Shown: positions 1 through 7,788, counted from the stretch's first letter. The stretch is 64,000 bases of DNA from Streptomyces candidus (GCF_014207445.1 NZ_JACHEM010000012.1:62001-126000), one strand, 5' to 3'. Numbers and translations are program-made. The notes: generated by a model from the letters alone, not told the origin.

Positions 1-155
1 GGGTCGACGCGGAACTCGTCACCACCGTCATCGAAACGTCCAACTCGGCGGCCAAGGCGGCGTACGAGTCCTGGCTGTGGAGCCGAACCGACCGCCTCCC
101 CGCCGCGAACGGCCGCCCCGAACTCGAAGTCTGGACCCAACGCCCCCCGGCCTAG
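1..155 (+). CDS. 3' end of an unrecognised CDS
   Basis: An open frame enters from the left edge (codons in phase with position 3) and ends at TAG 153-155, giving about 50 C-terminal residues that end in EVWTQRPPA. The composition (acidic and alanine-rich, with an aromatic stretch YESWLWSR) is protein-like and third positions are G/C-rich, as expected for a Streptomyces gene. The fragment is too short to assign a family. A GNAT-like C-terminus is conceivable, but no diagnostic motif is present. Confidence 0.45.
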   Translation, partial: VDAELVTTVIETSNSAAKAAYESWLWSRTDRLPAANGRPELEVWTQRPPA

Positions 156-309
156 CCCCGGTCGGCACCGAGGAGCTGCCCCGCCGCCCCTCCCCCGCGA
201 CCCGCACGCCACCGACCGCCCGGCACCGCACCACGCGCGCCGACTGCCCCACGGGCCTCGCCACGCCCCGCCGTTGACACCCCCTGCCGGCCCCGCTTCA
301 CTCCCCCTC

Positions 310-699
310 ATGAATCTGCACGTGAAAGACTTCGACCACCTCGTCCTCAACGTCCAGGACGTCGAACGCTCCCTCGCCTTCTACACCGGCCCGCTCGGCC
401 TGGAGCCCGTCCGCGTCGAGGAATGGCGCGACGGGAAGGTCCCCTTCCCGTCCGTCCGCGTCACGCCCACCACGATCATCGACCTGTTCAGCCGACCCCG
501 CGGGTCGTCCAACGTCGACCACATCTGCCTGACCGTCGAGCCGCTCGACTGGCAGGAAGTCATCGACTCGGGGGTCTTCACCGTCCTGGAGGGCCCGGTT
601 CCGCGTTTCGGCGCCCGCGGCACCGCCCAGTCCCTCTACGTGCAGGACCCGGACGGCAACACCGTCGAACTCCGCTGGTACCCGCAGGACGCCGAGTAA
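310..699 (+). CDS. VOC (glyoxalase/bleomycin-resistance fold) protein
   Basis: A 129-aa single-module VOC protein. It opens with FDHLVLNVQDVERSLAFYT, the usual first beta-alpha unit with a metal-type His. A second His lies in VDHICLTVE, and the end reads YVQDPDGNTVELRW, with the conserved DPDGN turn and the last metal-type Glu. These H/H/E positions fit a divalent-metal VOC enzyme such as a dioxygenase or glyoxalase, but the substrate cannot be read from the sequence. The ATG at 310 was chosen because the fold begins right after it; an in-frame TTG at 274 would add 12 low-complexity residues. The gene stands alone between the partial gene on the left and the aldo/keto reductase. Confidence 0.85.
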   Translation: MNLHVKDFDHLVLNVQDVERSLAFYTGPLGLEPVRVEEWRDGKVPFPSVRVTPTTIIDLFSRPRGSSNVDHICLTVEPLDWQEVIDSGVFTVLEGPVPRFGARGTAQSLYVQDPDGNTVELRWYPQDAE

Positions 700-789
700 C
701 CGTCCGCCGCCGGCCGGTCGGCCCCGACCGCGCCGGGCCGACGGCCGGGCGGAACATCCCGAAGTCGTCCGAGATCGGCAAGTAGGAGC

Positions 790-844
790 GGGTTGCTGTC
801 CTTCCGCGGCCCGCCCTGTTGCCATGAAGGGGTTGCTTTCCTTC
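790..844 (+). repeat. 15-bp direct repeat pair upstream of the aldo/keto reductase
   Basis: GGGTTGCTGTCCTTC (790-804) recurs with one mismatch at 830-844, offset by 40 bp, directly upstream of the start at 868. The spacing is close to four helical turns, as would suit a protein-binding site. No regulator is identified. Confidence 0.35.
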
Positions 845-867
845 TCGGACAAGGGAGTTCTCTCGGG

Positions 868-1821
868 ATGCGGACCACCACACTGGGCAGGGACGGACCG
901 GTCGTCGGCAGGCTGGGACTGGGGGCGATGGGCCTCTCGTACCGCTACGCCCCGGCCCTGCGGGACAGGAGCAAGGCCGTATCGCTGGTCCAGGAGGCGG
1001 TGGACCGCGGAGTCAATCTCGTCGAGACGGCCGGCGCCTACGCGGCCGGGGACAACGAGCGGCTGATCGGCGAGGCGATCCGCGGACGCCGGGACGAGGT
1101 CGTACTGTGCACCGGCGGCGGCCTGCTCGGCGACGCGGACGGCACGCTGCGGCCCGCCGGCGGCCCGCAGGAACTGCGGGCCGGCGTCGACGAGAGCCTG
1201 CGCCGCCTGCACGTGGACCACATCGACCTCTACCTGCTGCGCCGCGTCGATCCCGGCGTCCCGCTGGAGGAGAGCTGGGGTGCGCTGGCCGAACAGGTCT
1301 GGGCGGGGAAGATCCGCATGCTGGGCCTGCCCGTCGTCACCGTGCAGCAGGCCCGCGCCGCCGAGGCCGTGCACGAGGCGGCGGCGATGGCGGCCGAGGT
1401 GTCGCTGTTCACGCGCTGCGGCCTGGACGACGTGGTGCCGTACGCGGTGGAGCGCAGGATCGCGCTGCTGGCGGGCGCCCCGCTCGGCCGCGGCCTGCTG
1501 ACCGGCGCGCTGGCCCGGTTCGACGACCTGCCGCTGGACGACTGGCGGCGCACCCAGCCCCGCTTCGCCCCGCGCGCCATCCGCCACAACTTCGCGCTCG
1601 CGCAGGCCGTCTCCCAGGTGGCCGTCCGGCACGGGGCGAGCCCCGCCCAGGTCGCCCTGGCATGGCTGCTGCGGCTCGGTGAGCACGTGGTGCCGCTGCC
1701 CGGCACGAGGGCGGCGGAGCACCTCGCGGAAAACCTCGGCGGCGACCGGCTCCGCCTGACCGAGCAGGACCTGACCGATCTGGAGTTCCTGCCCTACCCG
1801 TCGGGCGCCCCGGAGGCGTGA
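868..1821 (+). CDS. Aldo/keto reductase
   Basis: A 317-aa NADPH-type aldo/keto reductase (TIM barrel). The N-terminus has LGLGAMGLSYRY. The segment VNLVETAGAYAAGDNERLIGEAI occupies the place of the family's D-T-A-x-x-Y-G catalytic-Asp/Tyr segment, with E-T-A replacing the usual D-T-A. HVDHIDLYLLRRVDP replaces the usual D-L-Y-x-x-H, so the active-site His appears to be Arg. The C-terminus (VPLPGTRAAEHLAENLG) is the normal NADPH phosphate-binding region. Start ATG 868 is preceded by AAGGGAG; the 11-nt leader GGAGTTCTCTC recurs before the serine-hydrolase gene at 1945. The family is certain. Activity may be atypical because of the Asp and His substitutions. Confidence 0.85.
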   Translation: MRTTTLGRDGPVVGRLGLGAMGLSYRYAPALRDRSKAVSLVQEAVDRGVNLVETAGAYAAGDNERLIGEAIRGRRDEVVLCTGGGLLGDADGTLRPAGGPQELRAGVDESLRRLHVDHIDLYLLRRVDPGVPLEESWGALAEQVWAGKIRMLGLPVVTVQQARAAEAVHEAAAMAAEVSLFTRCGLDDVVPYAVERRIALLAGAPLGRGLLTGALARFDDLPLDDWRRTQPRFAPRAIRHNFALAQAVSQVAVRHGASPAQVALAWLLRLGEHVVPLPGTRAAEHLAENLGGDRLRLTEQDLTDLEFLPYPSGAPEA

Positions 1822-1944
1822 GCCGCTCCCGGCCCGCGCCCCAGGGCGTGAGCCACCCGGACACACCCCAGTCACCACATCCCGCCACGGCACCCCGCAC
1901 TCCCCGCACCTCCGTCCCTGACGCACCTCATCTGGAGTTCTCTC

Positions 1945-3183
1945 ATGACGACCTCTCTGGTAAGGCCGGTCCTCCCGCCGTCGCGGGTAACGAACACCGG
2001 CGTGCACGGAACCACGGCACCGGGGTTCGCCTCCGTGCGCCACCTCTTCGAACGGGCCTGCCTGGACGCGGGCCCGCCCGGTGAGCAGGGAGCCGCGCTG
2101 GCGGTCGTACGGGACGGTGAGATGGTCGTCGACCTGTGGCACGGCACCGCCGACCCGGTCACCGGAACGGCGTGGACCGGCGACACCCTCCAGCCGGTGC
2201 TGACGGGCTCCCACGGAATCCTGGCCACGGCGGTCCTGCTGCTCGCCGACATGGGCGCGCTCGCACTGGACCGGCCCCTCGCGCACTTCTGGCCGGAGTT
2301 CGCGATGCGCGGCAAGGAGGCGGTGACACTGCGGGACGTGCTGACCTTCACCGCCCGCCTCCCCGGCATGACGGCCCCTCTCGACCAGCGGGACGTCGAG
2401 AACCCGCGCATGATGGCCGCGCTGCTCGAACTGCACAGCCTGGAGGACGACCCGCGGGCCGGCGGCGTGCTGCACGGGCCGTGGACCGCCGGGTGGATCG
2501 TCGCCGAGGTCGTCCGCCGGGTCGACGGTCGTGATCTCGACCTGTTCTTCCTGGAGGAGATCGCGGGTCCGCTGGGCCTCGACGTCCACTTCGGACTCGT
2601 CCCCGACCAACTGCCGCAGGCCGCGCGGATCTCGTACGAGGCGGGCTTCGGCGGCCGTTTCCCGGCACTGGGCGCCGGGGCGGACGGCGGCGGGGCGGAC
2701 CTCTTCGCGCGCGTGTGGGAGAACCCGTCGCCGTTCCCCGCGGACCCGGGTGTGTGGAGCGAGAACCGGCGGCGCTACGCCGTCGTCCCCTCGCTGGGCG
2801 TGTACGCGTCGGCCCGCGGTCTCGCCCGGCTCCAGGGCGTCCTTGCCGCGGACGCCGTACGGGCCCCGGGCGAGGAACCGCTCCTGCTCTCGCGCCGCAT
2901 GCTCGACCAGGCGCGGAGCTTCTGGGTCGAGGGCCTGGACCCGCTGCTGGGCGGGATCAGCGCATACGGCGAGGGCGGCCTGCAACTCCTCGACGAGGGC
3001 CTCCACCCGGCCGTCCGCTCCGGCGCCTTCGGCCACCAGGGGCCCGGCGGAGTCGCGTACCAGGCCTGGCCGCAGGCCGCGGCGGGGGCCGCAATGGTCC
3101 GCAGCCGGCTGACGACGGACCCCGGCACGGGGGTCCTGGACGAGGTCGCGGGCGCTGTGGCGAAGGCGCTGCGCGCCGTCTGA
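1945..3183 (+). CDS. Serine beta-lactamase/esterase-fold protein lacking the catalytic triad
   Basis: A 412-aa protein of the class C beta-lactamase/esterase EstB family. The landmarks are recognisable: WTGDTLQPV (about 77-85), a helix ending HFWPEFA, GWIVAEVVRR and FGHQGPGG, which corresponds to the third (H/K)xG motif. The position of the S-x-x-K nucleophile motif, usually PVFSVTKG, reads TGSH at 87-90, so both the nucleophile Ser and the general-base Lys are absent. The catalytic Tyr of the family's Y-H-A-L-T-x-G-W block aligns with His in LHGPWTAGW. All three chemical residues appear lost in an otherwise intact full-length gene. RBS CTGGAG precedes ATG 1945. It is probably a non-catalytic binding protein or a re-tooled enzyme. 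Confidence 0.8.
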   Translation: MTTSLVRPVLPPSRVTNTGVHGTTAPGFASVRHLFERACLDAGPPGEQGAALAVVRDGEMVVDLWHGTADPVTGTAWTGDTLQPVLTGSHGILATAVLLLADMGALALDRPLAHFWPEFAMRGKEAVTLRDVLTFTARLPGMTAPLDQRDVENPRMMAALLELHSLEDDPRAGGVLHGPWTAGWIVAEVVRRVDGRDLDLFFLEEIAGPLGLDVHFGLVPDQLPQAARISYEAGFGGRFPALGAGADGGGADLFARVWENPSPFPADPGVWSENRRRYAVVPSLGVYASARGLARLQGVLAADAVRAPGEEPLLLSRRMLDQARSFWVEGLDPLLGGISAYGEGGLQLLDEGLHPAVRSGAFGHQGPGGVAYQAWPQAAAGAAMVRSRLTTDPGTGVLDEVAGAVAKALRAV

Positions 3184-3264
3184 GCCACGGCCGGACGGGA
3201 ACGGGCGGAACCGGCCTGCGGGCGGGTCCCGCCCGACACGACGTTCGGACGCGGGTTTCGCGCG

Positions 3265-3394
3265 GCGTTCCGCTCGGACGTGCGTTCCGCTCGGACGTGC
3301 GTTCCGCCCGGCGTCACGTGCAATCGCGGGTCCGTCCGGCGTCACATGCAGACGCGGGTCCGCCCGGCGTCACAAGCAGACGCGGGTCCGTCCC
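3265..3394. repeat. Two adjacent short tandem repeats (17 bp x 2.7, 28 bp x 3)
   Basis: The unit GCGTTCCGCTCGGACGT occurs at 3265-3281 and 3282-3298, with a partial third copy from 3299. It is followed by three 28-bp units at 3311-3338, 3339-3366 and 3367-3394 that start GCGTCAC and contain CGCGGGTCCG. Units differ at 2-5 positions. The array fills the gap between two convergent genes (stops at 3183 and 3426). Neither period is a multiple of three and no ORF is supported. Confidence 0.85.
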
Positions 3395-3425
3395 GGCACG
3401 GCATGGGGGACGGACTCGGCCCGCA

Positions 3426-4046
3426 TCACCTCCGCCCCGCCTCACCCACCCCTCCCACTCCGTCGGCCGTGAGGCCGTGCAGGACGACGTCCCAGACCGA
3501 GTCCCAGTCCGCCTCCCGCCCCCCGGCCCGGTCCGCCTCGCGCACGGTGCCCCGCGTCGCACCGTGGGCGGCCATGGCTCCCTCCGCCAGGTGTTCCAGC
3601 AGGGCCACGGCATCCCCCGGGGATATTCCGGGACGCAGCCGGTGCGCACCGTGGGCCCGGTCGAGCAGGCCGTGCAGGACGGGAAGCCAGGTCTCGGTCA
3701 GCGGCGGCACCTCCCCGGGGCGGTCGGTCTCCAGCCGTCGCGCGGCCCGTACGAAGGGGTCCTCGTACGCCAGCCTGGCGAGCCGGCCGATGAGCGTGCG
3801 CAGCTCCCGCATCGGGTCGGCCGCCCCGAGATCCTCCAGGCAGCATCCCAAACGGGCCCGCGCGGCCGTCCGCACCTCTTGCGCCAGCACGTTCTTGGTC
3901 CCGAAGTGAAAGGTCAGCGCGCCGATCGAGGTCGCTGCCCGCCAGACCATCCGCTGGAGTGAGGCGCCCTCGTAGCCGCGCTCGGCGAACTCCTCGGCGG
4001 CCGCTTCCATCAGGGCCCGGCGCGTTCTGGCCGCTCGTTCCTGCAT
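3426..4046 (-). CDS. TetR-family regulator, ArpA/ScbR-like
   Basis: A 206-aa TetR repressor. The N-terminal helix-turn-helix (ERAARTRRALMEAAAEEF to about residue 55) ends IGALTFHFGTKNVLAQEV, the wording typical of gamma-butyrolactone receptor homologues (GALYFHFxSKxxLA). The C-terminal ligand domain is divergent. ATG 4046 was chosen over an upstream in-frame start because AAGGAGAAGG lies just before it and homology begins there. It is divergent from the IS701-like gene at 4159, with a 10-bp-arm palindrome between them, so autorepression and control of the divergent gene are likely. It may be a pseudo-receptor that does not bind the butyrolactone. TetR family assignment is certain. Confidence 0.9.
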   Translation of the reverse strand: MQERAARTRRALMEAAAEEFAERGYEGASLQRMVWRAATSIGALTFHFGTKNVLAQEVRTAARARLGCCLEDLGAADPMRELRTLIGRLARLAYEDPFVRAARRLETDRPGEVPPLTETWLPVLHGLLDRAHGAHRLRPGISPGDAVALLEHLAEGAMAAHGATRGTVREADRAGGREADWDSVWDVVLHGLTADGVGGVGEAGRR

Positions 4047-4096
4047 GCGCCTTCTCCTTGAACCTCGGCAAGTAGTCGAACCCCCCATGGAAAATA

Positions 4097-4121
4097 TAAC
4101 GAACATTCTCTATGTTTGTTA
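4097..4121. promoter_or_regulatory. Palindromic operator, ARE-like
   Basis: TAACGAACAT (4097-4106) and ATGTTTGTTA (4112-4121) form 10-bp arms with one mismatch around a 5-nt centre, in the AT-rich gap between the divergent TetR and IS701-like genes. Its size and AAC...GTT ends resemble the autoregulatory elements bound by ArpA/ScbR-type receptors. The assignment is inferred. Confidence 0.65.
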
Positions 4122-4158
4122 CTGTGCAGAGCAACCACCGACCTGGGAGGGACCTGCA

Positions 4159-5277
4159 GTGACGACGACGCAAGAGACGCCCGACATGCTGACGGGCCGG
4201 CCGCTGGGCGATCTGTCCCGCCGCCTGTTCGGTCACCTGCACCGTTCCGACCAGCAGCGATGGGGGCATGTGTATCTGCAGGGACTGCTTCGTACGCACG
4301 GCAAGAAGACCGTGAGACGGATGGCGGCGGTCGTGACCGGTTCGGAGGCCGCCTCGGTCTCGTTGCACCAGTTCGTCAATGCCAGCCCCTGGGAATGGGC
4401 CCCGGCGCGCGGCGAACTGGCCCGCTGGGCCGCCCAGTCACTGCCCGTACGGGCCTGGACCCTGGCGCCCGCGGTGCTGCCCAAACGCGGCAACCACTCG
4501 GCAGGAGTGCACCAGCGCTTCCTGCCGGAGTCCGGACGCACCGTCAACTGCCAGCTGGGCCTCGGCCTGTTCCTGGACGCCGGACAGGCGCACGTGCCGG
4601 TCGACTGGCAGCTGTTCCTGCCGCCCCGCTTCACCGGCGACGAGGCGGTGCGCGACCGGGCGAAGATCCCCGCGTCGGCGCAGGCCCGGCCGCTGTGGGC
4701 GCACGCCCTGCGACTGGTCCAGGACATGGCGTCGCGGTCGGGCGGGCGGACGGCACCGGTGGTGGCCGACCTGACGGCTTTGTGCGACACCATGCCGCTG
4801 ACACGGCGGCTGCACGGCGGCGGGCACACCTTCGTCCTCGCCGTCCCGGGCCAGACCACCCTCGCGGACCCGAATCTGCCGCCCGGCGAACGGGAGTCGG
4901 TGCGCGGTCTGCTGCTGCGCCGGGGCCTTCGGCACCCGGTGGGGGCGGGCCGGCAGGTCGTCTCGTACGACACCCCGGTGCGCGGGCTGCGCCCGGAGGG
5001 TCAGCACATCCACGCGACCGGCCGACTGCTGGCCGAGTGGGACGCGGGCACCGGACGTCCCGGCCGGATCTGGCTGACGAACATCACCGACCGCCACCCG
5101 GCGGAGCTGCTGGACCTGGCCCGTTCGCCGCAGGGGGCGCGGACCGCCATCGCCCGCATGGGTGAGGACTTCGGCCTCCTCGACTTCGAGGGGCGCTCCT
5201 TCCCCGGCTGGCACCGGCACATGACCCTCGTCTCGGCCGCCTACGCGTGCAGCACCCTGGAGGGCATGGGACGCTGA
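4159..5277 (+). CDS. IS701-type DDE transposase homologue, probably domesticated
   Basis: A 372-aa protein with the IS701/DDE_5 fold. QFVNASPWEW (71-80), the block around PKRGNHSAGVHQR (108-120), VDWQLFLP (148-155), VVADLTALCD and the C-terminal FPGWHRHMTLVSAAYA all match the transposase layout. The first catalytic Asp sits in a D-D-T-G-x-x-K-K-G block in active members; here that block reads LAPAVLPKRG, with no Asp. No terminal inverted repeats or target duplication are visible around the gene. It starts at GTG 4159 after GGGAGGGACC, is divergent from a TetR gene and precedes a biosynthetic operon. This suggests a DNA-binding or regulatory role rather than transposition. Confidence 0.8.
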   Translation: MTTTQETPDMLTGRPLGDLSRRLFGHLHRSDQQRWGHVYLQGLLRTHGKKTVRRMAAVVTGSEAASVSLHQFVNASPWEWAPARGELARWAAQSLPVRAWTLAPAVLPKRGNHSAGVHQRFLPESGRTVNCQLGLGLFLDAGQAHVPVDWQLFLPPRFTGDEAVRDRAKIPASAQARPLWAHALRLVQDMASRSGGRTAPVVADLTALCDTMPLTRRLHGGGHTFVLAVPGQTTLADPNLPPGERESVRGLLLRRGLRHPVGAGRQVVSYDTPVRGLRPEGQHIHATGRLLAEWDAGTGRPGRIWLTNITDRHPAELLDLARSPQGARTAIARMGEDFGLLDFEGRSFPGWHRHMTLVSAAYACSTLEGMGR

Positions 5278-5348
5278 TCGAATGATTGCGCCTACAAGTA
5301 CATAGCGGACGGACCCCAAGTTCACGGGTTCGGCAACTCCCCAGATGA

Positions 5349-5364
5349 TTGCATGGGCATGTAT
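5349..5364 (+). promoter_or_regulatory. Putative MarR site in its own promoter region
   Basis: TTGC-N6-ATGTAT lies 37 bp before the MarR start. The same pattern, TTGC-N6-ATGCAT, recurs at 5968-5983 upstream of the AMP-ligase operon. A related ATGATTGC also occurs at 5282-5289. Shared spacing and sequence suggest one regulator for both promoters. Confidence 0.45.
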
Positions 5365-5400
5365 CTTGTTGTTCATCACATCGAGAAGGGGAGTCGTTCC

Positions 5401-5844
5401 ATGACGATCCAGCAGCAGCCGCGCGCCGCCTCAGATCAGGCCATGTGGGAGGCCGTTCTCGGCCTGCACGCCTTCGTGGAGCGTCAGCTCGCACAGACCC
5501 TCCAGCGCCGCCACGGCGTGGGCCTGTCCGAGTACCGGGCCCTGGAGGTCCTCACCCAGGCCGAGAAGGGCGAGCGCCGCATGCAGGAGCTCGCGGACCA
5601 CATCGGGCTGGGCCAGAGCTCGGTCACTCGCCTGGTGGGACGGCTGGACAGCGCCGGCTACGCCTACAAGGACAACTGCGCCGACGACCGGCGCGGCGTC
5701 TTCGCTGTGATCACCGAGGAAGGCCGCAAGCGCTACCAGGATGCCCGTGCCACGTACGCCGACGTCCTCAGCTCGGCCCTCAACACGGCGGGCGCCGACG
5801 ATCAGTTCGCCCGCGCGGTGCAAGCGTTGCGCAGCGCCGCCTGA
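5401..5844 (+). CDS. MarR-family transcriptional regulator
   Basis: A 147-aa winged-helix regulator. The recognition region (ELADHIGLGQSSVTRLVGRLDSAGY) is followed by the wing DNCADDRRGVFAVITEEG, with the conserved DRR. Start ATG 5401 follows GAGAAGGGGA; an in-frame ATG at 5353 has no RBS. The gene sits between the IS701-like gene and the AMP-ligase operon and ends at a strong terminator (5859-5902), so the operon has its own promoter. The TTGC-N6-ATGYAT motif before both transcription units suggests that this protein autoregulates and controls the biosynthetic operon. The ligand is unknown. Confidence 0.92.
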   Translation: MTIQQQPRAASDQAMWEAVLGLHAFVERQLAQTLQRRHGVGLSEYRALEVLTQAEKGERRMQELADHIGLGQSSVTRLVGRLDSAGYAYKDNCADDRRGVFAVITEEGRKRYQDARATYADVLSSALNTAGADDQFARAVQALRSAA

Positions 5845-5858
5845 CACCGGTCTCGACA

Positions 5859-5902
5859 GACGGCGGGAGCGCCCGGGGTGACCCGGCGCCCCGCCGTCTT
5901 TT
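5859..5902 (+). terminator. Rho-independent terminator after the MarR gene
   Basis: GACGGCGGG ... CCCGCCGTC with inner GCGCC/GGCGC pairing, followed by TTTT at 5899-5902. It separates the MarR unit from the biosynthetic operon. Confidence 0.85.
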
Positions 5903-5967
5903 GCATGTGCGGGATCACTTCCCGGCGCTCGGGGAGGTGACCTGGATCACTCCAGCCTCGTAAGTAT

Positions 5968-6001
5968 TTGCTTGACCATGCATATAAAGACCCCGTAGGT
6001 T
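5968..6001 (+). promoter_or_regulatory. Promoter and operator of the biosynthetic operon
   Basis: TTGACC (5972-5977), an 18-nt spacer and TAGGTT (5996-6001) form a plausible housekeeping promoter 43 nt before the TTG start at 6044. The TTGC-N6-ATGCAT motif (5968-5983) covers the -35 box, so a bound MarR protein would block it. The wider sequence also forms an imperfect palindrome, TATTTGC-N8-GCATATA. Confidence 0.5.
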
Positions 6002-6043
6002 CTCTCTCGTAGCCAAGAAGCCAAGTCCAACGAGGGGGGACCG

Positions 6044-7528
6044 TTGCCTTCGCCACGCCTGTTGCAGGCACTCAGCCGGCACGTGCAGGAACAGCCCGAC
6101 AGCACCGCGCTCGTCTTCGCCGGCGAACGGGTCACCTACGCCGGCCTCGACCGGCTGACCCGCCGCGCCGCCACGGACCTCGACGGCGTCGACCTCGGCC
6201 CCGTACGTGCCCTGTGCGTCCCGGCCCACAAGTCGCCGGAGACCGTCGCTCTGCTACTGGCGGCATGGAGTCTGGGAATCAACACCCTGGTCCCGTCGCC
6301 CGGCCTGGGCGCCGCCGCCCTGGCCACGCTCACCGCCCAGGCGCACGGCCCGCTGTCGGCGGTCGCGGTGCCCGGCGGCGGCGCGGTCCTGACGCGGCAG
6401 GCGGCGGACCCGGCGCTGTCGGACGGGTTCAGCGCCCCCGACCCGCGGGAGTCGCTGCTGACCCTCACCACCTCCGGGTCCACCGGCGTGCCCAAGCTCG
6501 TACCGGTCCGCACCGAGGCCTTCGACCGCTTCGGCGCCTGGGCCACGGAGAAGTTCGGGCTCGACGGCGGGACCCGCTCGCTGAGCTTCTCGCCGCTCAA
6601 CTTCGACCTGGCACTCCTCGACGTGTGGGCGGTGCTCCAGGCCGGCGGCACCGTCGTCCTGGCCGACGCCGGAGCCAGCGGGGACGCCGGCTACCTGCGG
6701 GACCTCACGCAGAACAACGAGGTGACCCTCGTCCAGGGGGTGCCACTGCTGCACCGGCTGCTGGCGACGGGCGGCGCCCGCTATCCGGCGGTCCGCACGG
6801 TCGTCTTCACCGGGGAGGCCGTCTCCGACCAGGGCCTGCGGGACGCGTTCGCCGCCTGTCCGGCCGCCCGCTTCCACAACGTCTTCGGCTGCACCGAGAC
6901 CAACGACAGCTTCGTCCAGGACATCGACCCGGACGCGTACATGCACCCGCTGCCCATCGGCGACCCGATCGACGGCACCGACGCCGTGCTGCTGATCGAG
7001 GGGGCCGAAGGCACCGAGGTGCTGCGGGGTCCCGGCACCGGCGAACTGCTGGTGCACACCCCCTTCCAGACGTGCGGCTACCTGGAGCAGGCCCGCAACG
7101 CGCACGCCTTCATGCCGGACCCGCGCGGCGGCGGCGCCATGTTCTACCGCACCGGGGACCTCGTCCACCGCGACGCCGACGGCCGCCACTTCCTCCAGGG
7201 ACGCACCGACTTCCAGGTCAAGGTGCGCGGCGTGCGCACCAACACGCTGGAGGTCGAGACCGTCCTGGCGGCACACCCGGACGTCGTCGAGGCCGCGGTC
7301 GTCGCGCTGCCCTGCCCCGAGGCCGGCACCCGGCTGCACGCCGAAGTGGTGCGCCGGGACGGCACCACCCTGAGCTCGCTGGGCCTGCGGGCGTACGCGG
7401 CCAAGCACCTGCCGCGGCACGCGGTGCCCAGTTCCGTGGGGCTCGGCGGCACGCCGCTGCCGAAGACCCAGACCGGAAAGCCCGACCGTAATTCGATCAA
7501 GAAAACCAAACTGAACGGAGCCTCTTGA
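6044..7528 (+). CDS. Stand-alone adenylation enzyme (amino-acid-AMP ligase)
   Basis: A 494-aa ANL-superfamily adenylation domain. A3 P-loop TTSGSTGVPK (142-151); A4 region SPLNFDLALLD (183-193), keeping the Asp that binds the alpha-amino group of amino-acid substrates; A5 NVFGCTETN; A7/A8 YRTGDLVHRDADG and GRTDFQVKVRG; A10 PKTQTGKPDR with the catalytic Lys. No condensation or carrier domain is fused. The start is TTG 6044 after GAGGGGGG. It overlaps the carrier-protein gene (ATGA). The arrangement of free A, free PCP and nearby acyl-CoA dehydrogenase matches PltF-PltL-PltE and Red prolyl systems, so it probably loads an amino acid onto the PCP. The substrate is not assigned. Confidence 0.9.
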   Translation: MPSPRLLQALSRHVQEQPDSTALVFAGERVTYAGLDRLTRRAATDLDGVDLGPVRALCVPAHKSPETVALLLAAWSLGINTLVPSPGLGAAALATLTAQAHGPLSAVAVPGGGAVLTRQAADPALSDGFSAPDPRESLLTLTTSGSTGVPKLVPVRTEAFDRFGAWATEKFGLDGGTRSLSFSPLNFDLALLDVWAVLQAGGTVVLADAGASGDAGYLRDLTQNNEVTLVQGVPLLHRLLATGGARYPAVRTVVFTGEAVSDQGLRDAFAACPAARFHNVFGCTETNDSFVQDIDPDAYMHPLPIGDPIDGTDAVLLIEGAEGTEVLRGPGTGELLVHTPFQTCGYLEQARNAHAFMPDPRGGGAMFYRTGDLVHRDADGRHFLQGRTDFQVKVRGVRTNTLEVETVLAAHPDVVEAAVVALPCPEAGTRLHAEVVRRDGTTLSSLGLRAYAAKHLPRHAVPSSVGLGGTPLPKTQTGKPDRNSIKKTKLNGAS

Positions 7529-7788
7529 TGATCACCGGCGACAACGACCCGATCCGCGAGTACATCGTCCGGGAATTCCTGGGCGGCGAGGACACCGAAG
7601 ACCTGACCGACGACTTCGACCTCATCGAGAGCACCGTCGTCAACAGCCTCGGCCTGGTCCGCCTCATCTCCTGGATCTCCGAGACGTACGGCATCTCCGT
7701 CGACGACATACCGCTGGAGCCGGACGTCTACCGCACCCTCGCGGACATCCGGAACTTCGTCCGGCAGGCCGCCCCGGCCACGGTCTGA
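7528..7788 (+). CDS. Free-standing peptidyl/acyl carrier protein
   Basis: An 86-aa acidic four-helix carrier protein. The phosphopantetheine site reads VVNSLGLVRLI with Ser40; Asn replaces the usual Asp before the Ser. The helix after it (SWISETYGI) and the end (YRTLADIRNFV) are typical. ATG 7528 overlaps the ligase stop in ATGA, indicating translational coupling; a TTG at 7525 is possible. It is the likely anchor on which the ligase, dehydrogenase and perhaps the cupin and transglutaminase-like proteins act. The phosphopantetheinyl transferase at 11509 would activate it. Confidence 0.92.
   Translation: MITGDNDPIREYIVREFLGGEDTEDLTDDFDLIESTVVNSLGLVRLISWISETYGISVDDIPLEPDVYRTLADIRNFVRQAAPATV

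Noticed and set aside
298..3345. 1,015-codon minus-strand open frame
   Set aside because: Lies antisense to three genes with clear domains; composition is the Arg/Ala/Gly-rich pattern of high-GC shadow frames.
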